In this document: positions 9,121 to 17,341 of the stretch, one piece after another | Layout: each line of letters starts with the position of its first letter | How positions within the stretch are numbered: position 1 is the first letter of the stretch | Source: G965277745 sp965277745 | GTDB taxonomy: Bacteria; Pseudomonadota; Gammaproteobacteria; Cardiobacteriales; Cardiobacteriaceae | Reading direction: 5' to 3' | NCBI GenBank assembly: GCA_965277745.1 | Contig: OZ255837.1 | Span: 1,302,001 to 1,366,000, forward strand | DNA: 64,000 bases | The notes under the pieces: model-generated | Databases searched by the model: none | What the model was told of the DNA's origin: nothing | What the model saw: only the letters and a program-made list of their open reading frames with translations | Program-made: the position numbers and the translations under genes

Positions 9121-10248
9121 ATGAAAATCGGAATTCTCGGTGGCGGCCAGCTTGGCCGGATGTTTTTGCAGGCGGCGGCGAATTATCCCTGCGTCACGAA
9201 AGTGCTCGATCCACAGGCGCGGGCGCCCTGCGCTTCTCTTTGTGACGAGTTCGTCCTCGGCAGTTTCACCGATGCCGAAACGGTCGCCGCATTCGGTGCC
9301 GATTGTGATGTGATCACCAGTGAAATCGAGCAGGTCAGCGTCGCCGGTGTCAGACGCCTCGAAGCGGGCGGAAAAAAGGTGATTCCGGATTCACGCATTC
9401 TCGCCCTGATTCAGGACAAGGGATGCCAGAAGCGATTTTACGCCGAACATGCTATTCCGAGCGCGCCGTTCTATCTGATCGACGGCAGGGCGGATCTCGA
9501 TCTGACGAAAATCCCTCTGCCTTTTGTCCAGAAAACCCGCCGTGGCGGTTACGACGGCAAGGGTGTGCAGGTGATCAATGACGGGGCGGCGCTTGCTGAC
9601 GTGTGGGAGGTGCCGTCGGTGATCGAGGCGCTGTGCCCGGTCGCCAAGGAAATCGCGGCTTTGGTGGTGGTCGCTCAGGATGGCGATAAAGCCCTGTATC
9701 CATTGGTGGAGATGGTGTTCGATCCGCGCCTGCATCTGGTCGATGTGGTCAAAATGCCGGCGGCGCTCGATCCTTCGTTGGAGAAGAAGGCGCGGGCGCT
9801 TGTCTTGCGTTTGGCCGATGCTTTTGCGGCTCCTGGGCTCTACGCGGTCGAACTGTTCGTCACCCGGGATCGCGCCCTGTGGGTCAACGAGACGGCCTGC
9901 CGGGTGCATAACAGCGGGCATTTGACTATCGAGGCCTGTTCGAGTTCACAGTTCGATCAGATGTGGCGTGTGCTCGCCGGCATGCCGCTTGGGGCGACGC
10001 ACAATCACAGTTTGGCCGCGATGGTCAATCTGCTTGGCGAAGACGGCGAGGGCGGATCCGCCACTGTGCGTGGCTTGTCCGAGTTGCTCGTGCGGGAGAA
10101 TGTGTTCGTGCACTGGTACGGTAAGCACGAAACCCACCCGGGGCGTAAAATGGGGCATGTCACGGTGCTCGGCGAAGATCAGGCGACGCTGTGCGAAGGT
10201 ATCGACACGATAAAAAGTATTCTCAAGGGAGGTGGAAATGCCGGCTGA
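9121..10248 (+). CDS. purK: N5-carboxyaminoimidazole ribonucleotide synthase
   Basis: ATP-grasp enzyme of 375 residues that carboxylates AIR to N5-CAIR using ATP and bicarbonate in de novo purine synthesis. The N-terminal GILGGGQLGRM, the TRRGGYDGKGVQV loop and the HNSGH motif near residue 265 are diagnostic. Most relatives read APRVHNSGH or similar; here it is ACRVHNSGH. The gene lies two bases after tsaC and overlaps purE by eleven bases, forming the usual purK-purE pair in the reverse of the common E. coli order. Confidence 0.95.
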   Translation: MKIGILGGGQLGRMFLQAAANYPCVTKVLDPQARAPCASLCDEFVLGSFTDAETVAAFGADCDVITSEIEQVSVAGVRRLEAGGKKVIPDSRILALIQDKGCQKRFYAEHAIPSAPFYLIDGRADLDLTKIPLPFVQKTRRGGYDGKGVQVINDGAALADVWEVPSVIEALCPVAKEIAALVVVAQDGDKALYPLVEMVFDPRLHLVDVVKMPAALDPSLEKKARALVLRLADAFAAPGLYAVELFVTRDRALWVNETACRVHNSGHLTIEACSSSQFDQMWRVLAGMPLGATHNHSLAAMVNLLGEDGEGGSATVRGLSELLVRENVFVHWYGKHETHPGRKMGHVTVLGEDQATLCEGIDTIKSILKGGGNAG

Positions 10249-10768
10249 ATCTCCGTTGCTTGGAATCGTCATGGGTAGCGACAGCGATGTCGAGGTGATG
10301 GATGCCGCGGTCGCGGTCTGCCAAGCGTTCGCCATCGCGTACGAGGTCACCATCGTCTCCGCACACCGCACGCCCGAACACCTCCTCGATTATGGCCGCA
10401 CGGCCCACGGCCGTGGACTCAAACTCCTCATTGCCGGCGCCGGCGGGGCGGCTCATCTGCCGGGCATGCTCGCCTCGCTGACGCCGCTGCCGGTGATCGG
10501 CGTGCCGATTCTTTCCCGCAATTCGCTTGGCGGCTGGGACAGTGTCCTTTCCATTTTGCAGATGCCGGGCGGGGTGCCGGTCGCGACCGTCACCGTTGAC
10601 GGGGCGAAAAACGCCGCCTTGCTCGCGGTCAGGATGCTCGCCATCGACGATGCGACGCTCCTCGAGAAAATGCTTGACTATCAGGCGGAAATGGCACGAT
10701 CGGTGCTCGATAAGGCGGAAACGTTGCGCGAAACGTATCCCTGCGCCTATCGTCATTGCAAAACGTAG
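10238..10768 (+). CDS. purE: N5-carboxyaminoimidazole ribonucleotide mutase
   Basis: This 176-residue class I PurE rearranges N5-CAIR to CAIR, the step after PurK. The GIVMGSDSD phosphate loop (residues 9-17), the SAHRTPEHLL active-site segment (41-50) and AGAGGAAHLPGM are present. The ATG at 10238 sits behind AGGGAGGTG and is preferred over an in-frame GTG at 10232. It overlaps the end of purK, so translation is likely coupled. Confidence 0.96.
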   Translation: MPAESPLLGIVMGSDSDVEVMDAAVAVCQAFAIAYEVTIVSAHRTPEHLLDYGRTAHGRGLKLLIAGAGGAAHLPGMLASLTPLPVIGVPILSRNSLGGWDSVLSILQMPGGVPVATVTVDGAKNAALLAVRMLAIDDATLLEKMLDYQAEMARSVLDKAETLRETYPCAYRHCKT

Positions 10769-11372
10769 CTTCTCGTCGATGAGGCGATCGGCTTGTCGCC
10801 TCGACATGAGTGCGCATGACGCCGGCGATCGGTGGACAGGTTTTCTGCCGCGCGCAAAGTACGAGGCTTGTGTTCTGGCATCGCGGGCGAAAAGGGTCGT
10901 TGGCGGATCATCAAGATCGCCCCTGCGCTGAGTGGCCGTGGTTCCCCGTTCCTCGCGTTTGCGCGGCCAAAGTAGAGGTGTGAAGTGCCCCTATGGGTAT
11001 TTTTTGCGCACGCTCTCCACCGCGTAGCGGGTCGATAATAAAATCCGTCAGAAGGAACGAGCGCTGTTCTATCGATGAGTTGTTCAACCAGCATGTGGAT
11101 TATGCCAAATTATGTTGATCCAGCTATGCAATGATGAGCCACTCGGCGGGAAGGTATTTTCCTTGGCATCCCGGGTTGTTTGTGAAGTGGCGTTGTGGTG
11201 AGCGGGGTTCGCCGACGCTTGTGGCAAGCGTTTGTCGTTTCCACGAAGATGCTGCGGTGCGGCGCCATCCCTGGGAGAGTACCCGCCTTGCGCCCGCGGG
11301 AAATGGCAATCCTGTCGCCTTTTCCGAGCACTTTCTATAATATGACGAAGAGTCATAGTGGGCGCGCAATGC
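10769..11372. other. Long noncoding stretch between purE and aroK
   Basis: About 600 bases with no recognisable gene on either strand; the open frames here lack family features. A weak hairpin (TGCCC, CTAT loop, GGGTA, then TTTTTT) lies near 10988-11006 and might end purE transcription. An unusual length for this otherwise compact region. Confidence 0.4.
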
Positions 11373-11906
11373 ATGTATCGCAAAATTGTCCTGATCGGTC
11401 CGATGGGAGCGGGCAAGACGTCGCTGGGGAAACATCTGGCAGAGAAATTGTCCTGGAAATTCTACGATACTGATCATGAAGTGATCAAGCGTAGCGGCGT
11501 CGATATCGCCCATATTTTCGAGCGCGAGGGAGAAAGAGGATTTCGCAGGCGTGAACATCGGGTGCTCGAAGAGGTGCTTGCCGTGCCGTGCGACGCGGTG
11601 GTCGCCTGCGGCGGCGGTATCGTGGTGTCGGCGGAGAATCGCGAGTTGCTGATGGGACAGACACTGGTGGTGTTTCTTGATGCGTCGGTCGAGCGGCAGT
11701 TGCAACGCATCGGCGAGGACAGAAATCGTCCGCTCACACATGGGCCGGACAGGCGGGCGCGCCTGCAACGGTTGCGCGACGAACGCCTTGGCCTTTATGA
11801 GGGGGTGGCTGATATCCGTCTCGATACGGACGCCAACCATTTTCGTTCTTCTTTCCAGCGTTTGTTGACTGGCGTGCGCGAATATTTCCGTGAAGAGGAC
11901 CCGTAA
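11373..11906 (+). CDS. aroK: Shikimate kinase
   Basis: Phosphorylates shikimate in aromatic amino acid synthesis. The 177-residue protein shows the Walker A GPMGAGKT (residues 9-16), the shikimate-binding DTDHEV and EREGERGFRRRE segments, the GGGIV loop and the RNRPL lid motif. I chose the ATG at 11373, which matches the family start; an in-frame GTG at 11358 is the alternative. Its last 48 bases are repeated, diverged, at about 12928 together with the 3' end of rnhA, so the locus has undergone a duplication. Confidence 0.94.
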   Translation: MYRKIVLIGPMGAGKTSLGKHLAEKLSWKFYDTDHEVIKRSGVDIAHIFEREGERGFRRREHRVLEEVLAVPCDAVVACGGGIVVSAENRELLMGQTLVVFLDASVERQLQRIGEDRNRPLTHGPDRRARLQRLRDERLGLYEGVADIRLDTDANHFRSSFQRLLTGVREYFREEDP

Positions 11907-11970
11907 CGGCGCGATTGAACGCCTTCGCGCATTGTCTCGTTGGCGAGTCGGTCGGCATTTCATTGGCGGA
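11859..11970 (+). repeat. Direct repeat copy A: aroK 3' end plus degenerate rnhA 3' end
   Basis: This segment aligns with 12928-13053 at roughly 80 percent by eye. It holds the true end of aroK followed by a relic of the rnhA 3' end (shared words GATTGAACGCCTTCGCGCA and TTGGCGAGTCGGTCGGC). Relative to copy B it lacks about ten bases after CGCGCA and one base further on, so the rnhA part is no longer coding. Confidence 0.8.
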
Positions 11971-12171
11971 TCGCTGCTACGTAATTAGAGAGGAAAAATG
12001 ACCGCGCTTTCCCCTTGAAAGTTCGTGAGTGAAGCCACAAGATAAGGAATTCCGCGACCTCTCGGTTCTCCCGTCAGCACCATCAAGCGATCATGGGCGG
12101 CATCGCTCCCTTGCCTGTTTGCGCCAGCGGTAAGAAACAAGGGCGTTTTAGCGCTCACCGGGCACGGTCTT

Positions 12172-12912
12172 CTACTCTGTGGGAACAGGCGCTTCGGGAA
12201 GAACGACGGCGCTGCTCGTAATTTCTTCGAGAAATTCACCGGCGGCCCATCCCACCACCAGATCATTCAAAGTGGCGACACGGCACCATCTCTGCCCTTG
12301 AGAGATATGGCAATTTTCCTTTTGCAGGGTAGTGCCGTTCGTAACTCGTGCGACGATCTTGGCGTCAAGAGACGGCGCATCGCGCAGGTTGAGCTTGCCA
12401 CCACACGTGGTGACCACGAATAAATCGGGTCCGCCTGACAGCCCGTCGGCGTAGTCATACTGTCGCTTTTCATCTTCCTCGCCGCTGATCGAGACGGTAA
12501 GCGTATAACGGGATGTCAGCCCCTTGCGCGCCGCGTTGCGCATCTGGTACACGAGAATTTGATAACGGCCCGTGGTCGGCAAAATGCCGTCGAAACGATT
12601 GATATCGGGAATATAGGGACCGTCGACGATGCTGCTGGCAAGCCCCTCCGTACCTGGTGCCTGACCTGGAGCGAAGACCGTGAAGAACGTCTGGTTCGTG
12701 GAGGCGTCGAGCGCGATCTTCATCCGTTGCCCACGATTGACTTCGAGCCGGTATAAGACACTCCCGTATCCGCTGATGTGTCCACGCGTCGTCGTACCCT
12801 CCTCGGTGATCGGAAAAACCAACCGTTCCAAGCGGATGTCATCCCCCACGCCGGCCATGGACGCAGCGACAAGAAAGTTGGCCAATAAAAAGAAATTCAA
12901 GATCGGTTTCAT
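12172..12912 (-). CDS. Secreted protein with SH3-like C-terminal domain
   Basis: The 246-residue product has a signal peptide (hydrophobic residues about 5-20, then ASMA). A beta-rich central part follows, with VLYRLEVNRGQRMKIAL and GRYQILVYQMRNAAR, resembling bacterial pre-peptidase C-terminal (PPC) domains. The C-terminus is a bacterial SH3-like domain (LNLRDAPSLDAKIVARV, then WCRVATLNDLVVGWAAGEFL), usually a cell-wall or protein binding module. No enzymatic motif is visible, so the role is unknown; periplasmic or secreted is likely. It lies between two copies of the aroK/rnhA junction, suggesting it was inserted there. About 250 bases between aroK and its 3' end hold only repeat copy A. 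Confidence 0.75.
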   Translation of the reverse strand: MKPILNFFLLANFLVAASMAGVGDDIRLERLVFPITEEGTTTRGHISGYGSVLYRLEVNRGQRMKIALDASTNQTFFTVFAPGQAPGTEGLASSIVDGPYIPDINRFDGILPTTGRYQILVYQMRNAARKGLTSRYTLTVSISGEEDEKRQYDYADGLSGGPDLFVVTTCGGKLNLRDAPSLDAKIVARVTNGTTLQKENCHISQGQRWCRVATLNDLVVGWAAGEFLEEITSSAVVLPEAPVPTE

Positions 12913-12927
12913 CGATAGTTACCTTTA

Positions 12928-13053
12928 CGTTTGTTGAATCACGTGCGCACATATTTCCGTCAGGACGATCCGCGACTGCGTGATTGAACGCCTTCGCGCA
13001 GTTCGTCGATCGCCTCGTTGGCGAGTCGGTCGGCCATTTCATTGCCCGGATGG
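12928..13053 (+). repeat. Direct repeat copy B: relic aroK 3' end plus intact rnhA 3' end
   Basis: Read on the + strand, this copy still encodes an AroK-like tail (RLLNHVRTYFRQDDP, with TGA at 12985-12987) against RLLTGVREYFREEDP in the intact aroK. The rest is the 3' end of the functional rnhA on the other strand. It therefore keeps the ancestral convergent aroK-rnhA overlap of about 28 bases. Confidence 0.8.
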
Positions 13054-13433
13054 CCGCTGTGGCCTTTCACCCAATGCCATTCGATGTCGAATTGCGCACT
13101 CAGAAAGTCCAGTCTTCGCCACAGTTCCACGTTTTTGACCGCTTTTTTCTGCGCGGTTTTCCAATCATTGCGTTTCCATTTCGCCAGCCAGTCGGTGACG
13201 CCGTTTTTCACGTAGTTGGAATCGGTCGTCAGGTGAATCCGGCACGGGAGTTTGATCGCTTGCAATGCTTCGATCGCGGCGAGGAGTTCCATACGGTTGT
13301 TGGTGGTTTGCCATTCGCCGCCTTTGAGTACTTTTTCATGCCTGCCGAAACGCATCAGTACGCCCCAGCCGCCGATGCCCGGATTGCCTTTGCAGGCGCC
13401 GTCGATAAAGATTTCCAATACATCCTGCGTCAT
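12960..13433 (-). CDS. rnhA: Ribonuclease HI
   Basis: Degrades the RNA strand of RNA-DNA hybrids. The 157-residue protein has the full acidic active site: Asp11 in FIDGAC, Glu49 in NRMELL, Asp71 in TTDSNYV and Asp135 in EMADRLA, plus the WVKGHSGHPGN loop with the catalytic His near 125. The ATG at 13433 is preceded by GGAGA and matches the family start; a longer frame to 13478 is not needed. Its 3' end lies in repeat copy B. Confidence 0.95.
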   Translation of the reverse strand: MTQDVLEIFIDGACKGNPGIGGWGVLMRFGRHEKVLKGGEWQTTNNRMELLAAIEALQAIKLPCRIHLTTDSNYVKNGVTDWLAKWKRNDWKTAQKKAVKNVELWRRLDFLSAQFDIEWHWVKGHSGHPGNEMADRLANEAIDELREGVQSRSRGSS

Positions 13434-13492
13434 ATTTTCACGTCTCCGGTAAGGATTTTTCTTGTCGCCTTCGCGCATTGAAAATAATTAGG

Positions 13493-13506
13493 TTTTTTGA
13501 TTCAAA
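13493..13506. repeat. 14-base direct repeat flanking IS3 remnant, left copy
   Basis: The sequence TTTTTTGATTCAAA occurs here and again at 13833-13846, exactly on either side of the IS3 fragment. Confidence 0.75.
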
Positions 13507-13507
13507 T

Positions 13508-13832
13508 TGACGTGCTCCCCTAATTATTCACCTAGCTAGGTTAGTGATATTCCTAATTTGGTCCATCTGTGACCGGGTTGTATATTCCCTCAGTGTAAGT
13601 CCGCCAAGACCGGAATGAGAGCGTTGATGATTATAGTGATTGTGCCATGCCGCAATCAAGGACCAGACATGGCGAAGGATATCGAATAGATGTTCATTCA
13701 GGCATTCGTCTCGCAATCTTCCGTTAAAGCTTTCCACAAATCGGTTCTGTATAGGCTTGTCCGGAGCGATGTCATGCCATTCGACTTTTCGGTCTTCTTG
13801 CCATTTAAGCATGCGATATAGTCTGAGCATTA
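13508..13832 (-). mobile_element. IS3-family remnant (3' end of orfB and one terminal end)
   Basis: The reverse strand encodes the C-terminal part of an IS3-family OrfB transposase: WHDIAPDKPIQNRFVESFNG, then RDECLNEHLF, a block around the DDE glutamate, ending at 13528. On the + strand the terminal sequence TGACGTGCTCCCC begins at 13508, resembling IS3-family ends. All of orfA and most of orfB are missing, so the element is dead. A 14-base direct repeat flanks the fragment, far longer than the 3-4 base target duplication of this family. Confidence 0.8.
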
Positions 13833-13845
13833 TTTTTTGATTCAA
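13528..13845 (-). pseudogene. IS3-family transposase OrfB, C-terminal fragment
   Basis: A 105-residue open frame whose first residues come from the junction repeat and whose remainder is the C-terminal third of an integrase-like DDE transposase. The catalytic Glu lies in FVESFNGRLRDE; the two Asp residues that should precede it are missing. It cannot be active. Confidence 0.8.
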
Positions 13846-13846
13846 A
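13833..13846. repeat. 14-base direct repeat flanking IS3 remnant, right copy
   Basis: Second copy of TTTTTTGATTCAAA; it separates the IS3 fragment from the IS630 fragment. Confidence 0.75.
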
Positions 13847-14100
13847 ACGTCCTTTGAGTGCGGGGCATGTCGTTGGCAAAACCGCTTTCATCAATAGAAA
13901 CGATAGGCCATCCTTCCGCCTCATGGGCCTTTATGCGGGCGCGGAAGAAACGCCGTCCGTCTTTGCTCGCCTTGGGGGATGAGAGGGTTTTTTTATAGGT
14001 CACGCCAAGACGGCGCAACGCCTGACCGATACCACGTTGGGAAATGCCAAAGCGTGCGGCGCGTCCTATTGAAAGGCATCGGGGTGGTCGCGTGCATCCC
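13847..14100 (-). pseudogene. IS630-family transposase fragment
   Basis: The reverse strand encodes RAARFGISQRGIGQALRRLG, then YKKTLSSPKASKDGRR and finally PIVSIDESGFANDMPRT. This is the helix-turn-helix tail and second half of an IS630-type first ORF, with the DDE-domain IDESGF motif. It is in frame with the truncated MFS gene upstream and is cut at DMPRT by the IS3 junction. No ends of the IS630 element are visible. The left boundary with the MFS gene is approximate (14063-14120). Confidence 0.72.
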
Positions 14101-14123
14101 GGGCCAGGGCGGCCCTGTCGATC

Positions 14124-15242
14124 ACCGAGTACGGGGATGAACGTCGCCGCATAAGGGATGGCCGCCGGGCCCAGTGATCCGTCGACAACAATGGCTCCGA
14201 TCACTCCGCCAAGCGCGTTTGCGATATTGAAGGCCGAAATATTGGCGGTAGCCGACAGTTCGGGCGCTTTTTCCCCGTATTTCATGACCCGCATTTGCAT
14301 CGGTGGCACATTGGCGAAACTTGTCAACCCAAAGACAAAAGCGGCAACGAGGAAAAGGCATTTTAAGGGCGCGAGAATACCTACGATGATCAATTAGACA
14401 ATCATCGCCAGCGGCCACCGGATCAGAGAAAAACGCGGATTGGCGTCCACGGATTTGCCGCCAAGGATATTGCCGATCACGAGGCCAATGCCGACGATAA
14501 CGAGAATCCACGTTACGTCTATACGGTCAAAACCCGATACCTGTTCCGCCACTGGAGAGATATAGCCGTATAAGGTCATAAACCCGACCCAGGCCAGAAC
14601 TGTGAATAAGAGGCTTGCGAGCAGATTGCGGTCTGCGAAAACCCTCAGTTGGCCACGAATAGAGGTGATTTTGTCACGGCCCTGAGCCGGAATCGCCGTA
14701 AAAATCGCAATTGCCGCAATGACGCCGAGACTCGCGGCAACAAAGAAAGTTGCGTTCCAGCCGAAGACATTTCCGATCCAGAATCCGCCGGGGACGCCGA
14801 GAACGTTGGCAAGTGTCAACCCAGCGAACATCTGACCGACGGCCTGAGCTTCAAGCTCTTTCTTGACCAGTCTCGTAGCGACCACTGCGCCGATGCCGTA
14901 AAACAGGCCTTGCGTCAGTCCAGTGACAACCCTGCTGATCAACAGGATCGTGTAGTCTGTCGAAAAGGCGGCGATCAGGTTACCGGCGATAAATAGCCTC
15001 ATAAGCCCGATCAGCACCTTGCGTTTGCCAAAGCGCGCCAGCCACAGTGTCAGAATGGGACCGCCGACGACGATCGCCAGGGCATAGGCGGTAATAAGAT
15101 GGCCCGCCTGTCCTTCGGTGATGGCAAGATCATCGGCAACTTGGGTGAGAAGGCCGGCGATGACAAATTCGGCAGTGCCGATGGCGAAAGCCGACAGGGT
15201 CAATATCCAGACTTGCAATGGTATTTTTGATTTAATAAACAT
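14124..15242 (-). pseudogene. MFS sugar-efflux-type transporter, nonsense and C-terminal truncation
   Basis: A major facilitator resembling the AraJ/YdhP drug or sugar efflux group: start MFIKSKIPLQVWILTLSAFA, with twelve-helix character and the loop motif LWLARFGKRKV. The frame is stopped by TAA at 14394-14396 (LAMIV, stop, then IIVGILAPLK in the same frame). It continues to about 14124, where it runs into the IS630 fragment; roughly 20 C-terminal residues are lost. It is the last gene of an operon with the SDR and VOC genes. The ATG at 15242 was chosen because it directly starts the family-like N-terminus. Confidence 0.82.
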
Positions 15243-15267
15243 TGGATAAACGCCTTTAATAATGCAT

Positions 15268-15927
15268 TCAATCAATCAAAGCGCCGCCATCGATATCGAT
15301 GACTGCACCGGTGACAGAAGGATTGTCGATGACGAAAAGATAAGCGGCGGCAAGATCCAGCGGTTGTGCAACCCGCCTTGCGGGCAAGGTGGCGGCAGCC
15401 TTGGCGAACATCTGCACGCGCGCTTCTTCGCTCATGCCAGAGTAGGCCGCGGTTTCAGTCAGACCTGGACTCACCACATTGACGCGGATCGGTGCCAACT
15501 CCTTGGCGAAAATCTTGGCGCTTGCTTCAAGCGCGGCGTTCATGGCCGTTTTGACGAAAGTGCCCGGCACTGTGCGTCGCGCCAGGAATCCGCTCGTGAG
15601 CGTGATCGTACCGCCCGGGCGAATATGAGGCGCCGCCGCTCGGGCAACGGCGATCGATCCCCAGAATTTCGTATCGAATGCGGTTTTCGCTCGGTACAGT
15701 TCGAGATCGAGCAGATCACCGCCTGGTGCTTGCGAACCAGCGGTCACCACTACATGATCGATTGCGCCACGTGCCTGAAAATAGGCTTCGATGGCAGTGA
15801 GATCGGTGATGTCGAGTGTCGACCGGCCGATGGCTTTCACCTCGAGCGCGCGTGCTGAAAGTGCCTCGGCAACGGCGCTACCGATGCCAGATGTGCCGCC
15901 GATGATAATTGCTTTTTGTTGGTTCAT
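15268..15927 (-). CDS. Short-chain dehydrogenase/reductase family protein
   Basis: The 219-residue protein has the Rossmann glycine motif IIIGGTSGIGSAVAEAL (residues 7-23), then DHVVVTAG and a VVSPGLTET block, and ends with GAVIDIDGGALI. The classic catalytic Tyr-x3-Lys is not evident: after the TSG serine the sequence reads PGTFVKTAMNAALE, with Lys but no Tyr at the expected spacing. This is a known feature of some short SDRs, so the reaction cannot be predicted. It follows the VOC gene by about 45 bases and precedes the broken MFS gene, suggesting a small detoxification or secondary-metabolism operon, which is inference. Confidence 0.82.
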   Translation of the reverse strand: MNQQKAIIIGGTSGIGSAVAEALSARALEVKAIGRSTLDITDLTAIEAYFQARGAIDHVVVTAGSQAPGGDLLDLELYRAKTAFDTKFWGSIAVARAAAPHIRPGGTITLTSGFLARRTVPGTFVKTAMNAALEASAKIFAKELAPIRVNVVSPGLTETAAYSGMSEEARVQMFAKAAATLPARRVAQPLDLAAAYLFVIDNPSVTGAVIDIDGGALID

Positions 15928-15972
15928 TGATGATTACTCCAAATGTAGAAAAAGATGTTGCAACGGTTTCCG

Positions 15973-16377
15973 TTATCGCTGCACCATGCGGCTCGGCGTG
16001 TTTGTCGGTACCGGTTCGCAGAACACGGCCTCGAGCAGGATTCCGCCAGGCGCACGGAAAAAAATGCGCCGTTCCGAGATCTCCGCCAAGTCCATCAGCG
16101 AATAACGGATGCCGAAACGATCCAGTTTGGTACGGAATGCGCTGTAGTTCTGGAGTCGTATACCGACGTGATCGATCGCTTCAGCTGAACCGTCTAACCC
16201 GTAACCGGCCGAGCCGATAAGGTGAACAAGCGGACGGTTATCGCGGAACAGCCAATGACCGGGAATGCGTTCGATCGCTTTCGGTCTTGGCGTTTCCTTG
16301 AGGTCGAAGACTTTTAGAAAAAACGCCTTCATTTCTTTTAGATTACCTGTTCGGATAGTCACGTGATCCAATTGCAT
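15973..16377 (-). CDS. VOC-family (glyoxalase/dioxygenase fold) protein
   Basis: A 134-residue vicinal-oxygen-chelate protein with two beta-alpha-beta-beta-beta units. The start MQLDHVTIRTGNLKEMKAFF and the second-module DHVGIRL carry the potential metal-binding His residues, and GGILLEAVF carries the matching Glu. Members include glyoxalases, bleomycin or fosfomycin resistance proteins and dioxygenases; the substrate is not predictable. It is the first gene of the leftward VOC-SDR-MFS operon. Confidence 0.8.
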   Translation of the reverse strand: MQLDHVTIRTGNLKEMKAFFLKVFDLKETPRPKAIERIPGHWLFRDNRPLVHLIGSAGYGLDGSAEAIDHVGIRLQNYSAFRTKLDRFGIRYSLMDLAEISERRIFFRAPGGILLEAVFCEPVPTNTPSRMVQR

Positions 16378-16949
16378 GGCTGCTTCGCCTTCGATAGGTT
16401 CGCTTCTTTGCTCTGTGCTTATTCTATATTATCGGTAAGTAAATTTATAATAACTTATTTAATGAAATTATAATTCATAAAATAAATATAATTATAAGGC
16501 TGTCCCGGATAACCTGATTACGGTTTTAGCACTGGACTTATGCGCAGGCGGCGACTTCGCCGATATCGGGCAGAAGCGTCTGAGCGAGAATCATCTCGGC
16601 TGGACGCGAAGGGATCTAAGTTGGCGCCTGTCAAACGGTGCGACCTGTATGCGCTTTGATCTGGTCGATTTTATTGCATTTGTTCTGTTTTTCCTGAATC
16701 GCTATGGCGCTGTCGACGATGATCCGAGCGCAATTGTTGCCGATACGAAAGCCGTTTCGCACAAATCTTGGAAGAACGTCGCCGTGAACTTGAACGCACG
16801 GTTGCCTTCGGTTTGCCCGGTTCGGTCGAAATCTTCTCGCTGAATGATTTGCGCGCTTTGCTAGCGAAAAAAGAAATTCGAGCTGACATTTGAGTAATTG
16901 CAAAACCGCTTATCATTTCGCGGACGTTATCATCGAACCCGAGGTTTTA
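16378..16949. other. AT-rich spacer with IS end and coding remnant
   Basis: The part from about 16420 to 16500 is extremely AT-rich and then abuts an IS1016-like terminal sequence at 16498. On the + strand about 16720-16893 is an open frame without a start codon, reading FAQILEERRRELERTVAFGL and then PGSVEIFSLNDLRALLAKKE, which looks like the tail of a decayed gene I do not recognise. Nothing else is supported here. Confidence 0.4.
16498..16516 (+). repeat. Solo IS1016-type terminal inverted repeat remnant
   Basis: GGCTGTCCCGGATAA matches the left end of the IS1016-type element at 25448 (GGCTGTCCCAGATAA) in 14 of 15 bases. No transposase or second end follows, so this is at most a relic. Confidence 0.45.
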
Positions 16950-17258
16950 TCAGTACTCGCAGTGCTCGTTTTCTGTGACGGCAAGGGGTAACGAAGATTG
17001 CGTGGCGGCATTTTTCTCCGCCCTGAGAAGGAAGGCCTGGTGGTGTTTTTTTTGCACTTGTTTCAGGTTCATCGCTTTGTAGCGGCGCATACGTCGGCTG
17101 CATTTTTGCAGAATTTCGCGCTTTTTCATGTTATTGTATTCCATCCAGTGCAGGCGTTCCTGCCGGGTGCGCATGCAACCGATGCAAAGACCCTGGCGGT
17201 TGCTGGTGCAGATGCGAAGGCAAGGACTCTCTATGGGGAAAAATTCTGTTTGTTTCAT
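16950..17258 (-). CDS. DUF1289 family protein
   Basis: The 102-residue product begins MKQTEFFPIESPCLRICTSN, followed by GLCIGCMRT, giving the four-cysteine pattern of DUF1289 (YdhL-like) small proteins. It then has a basic tail. A metal or iron-sulfur site is likely from the cysteine pattern; the function is unknown. The C-terminal 50 residues are longer and more basic than in most members. It is divergent from the NDUFA9-like gene. Confidence 0.78.
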   Translation of the reverse strand: MKQTEFFPIESPCLRICTSNRQGLCIGCMRTRQERLHWMEYNNMKKREILQKCSRRMRRYKAMNLKQVQKKHHQAFLLRAEKNAATQSSLPLAVTENEHCEY

Positions 17259-17341
17259 TGCTTGTATCTAATCATAGGGTGTTCTTCTCTCTGCTAGACT
17301 TGTTTTCCAGAGGCTTAAGTATGACATCTAGGGAAGGTATA

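Noticed and set aside
9121..10248. Pro to Cys change before HNSGH in PurK as a sign of inactivation
   Set aside because: All other ATP-grasp motifs are intact and the gene is otherwise normal; one substitution is not enough.
10753..11094. 113-codon reverse-strand frame between purE and aroK
   Set aside because: No recognisable motif or ribosome binding site; Arg-rich.
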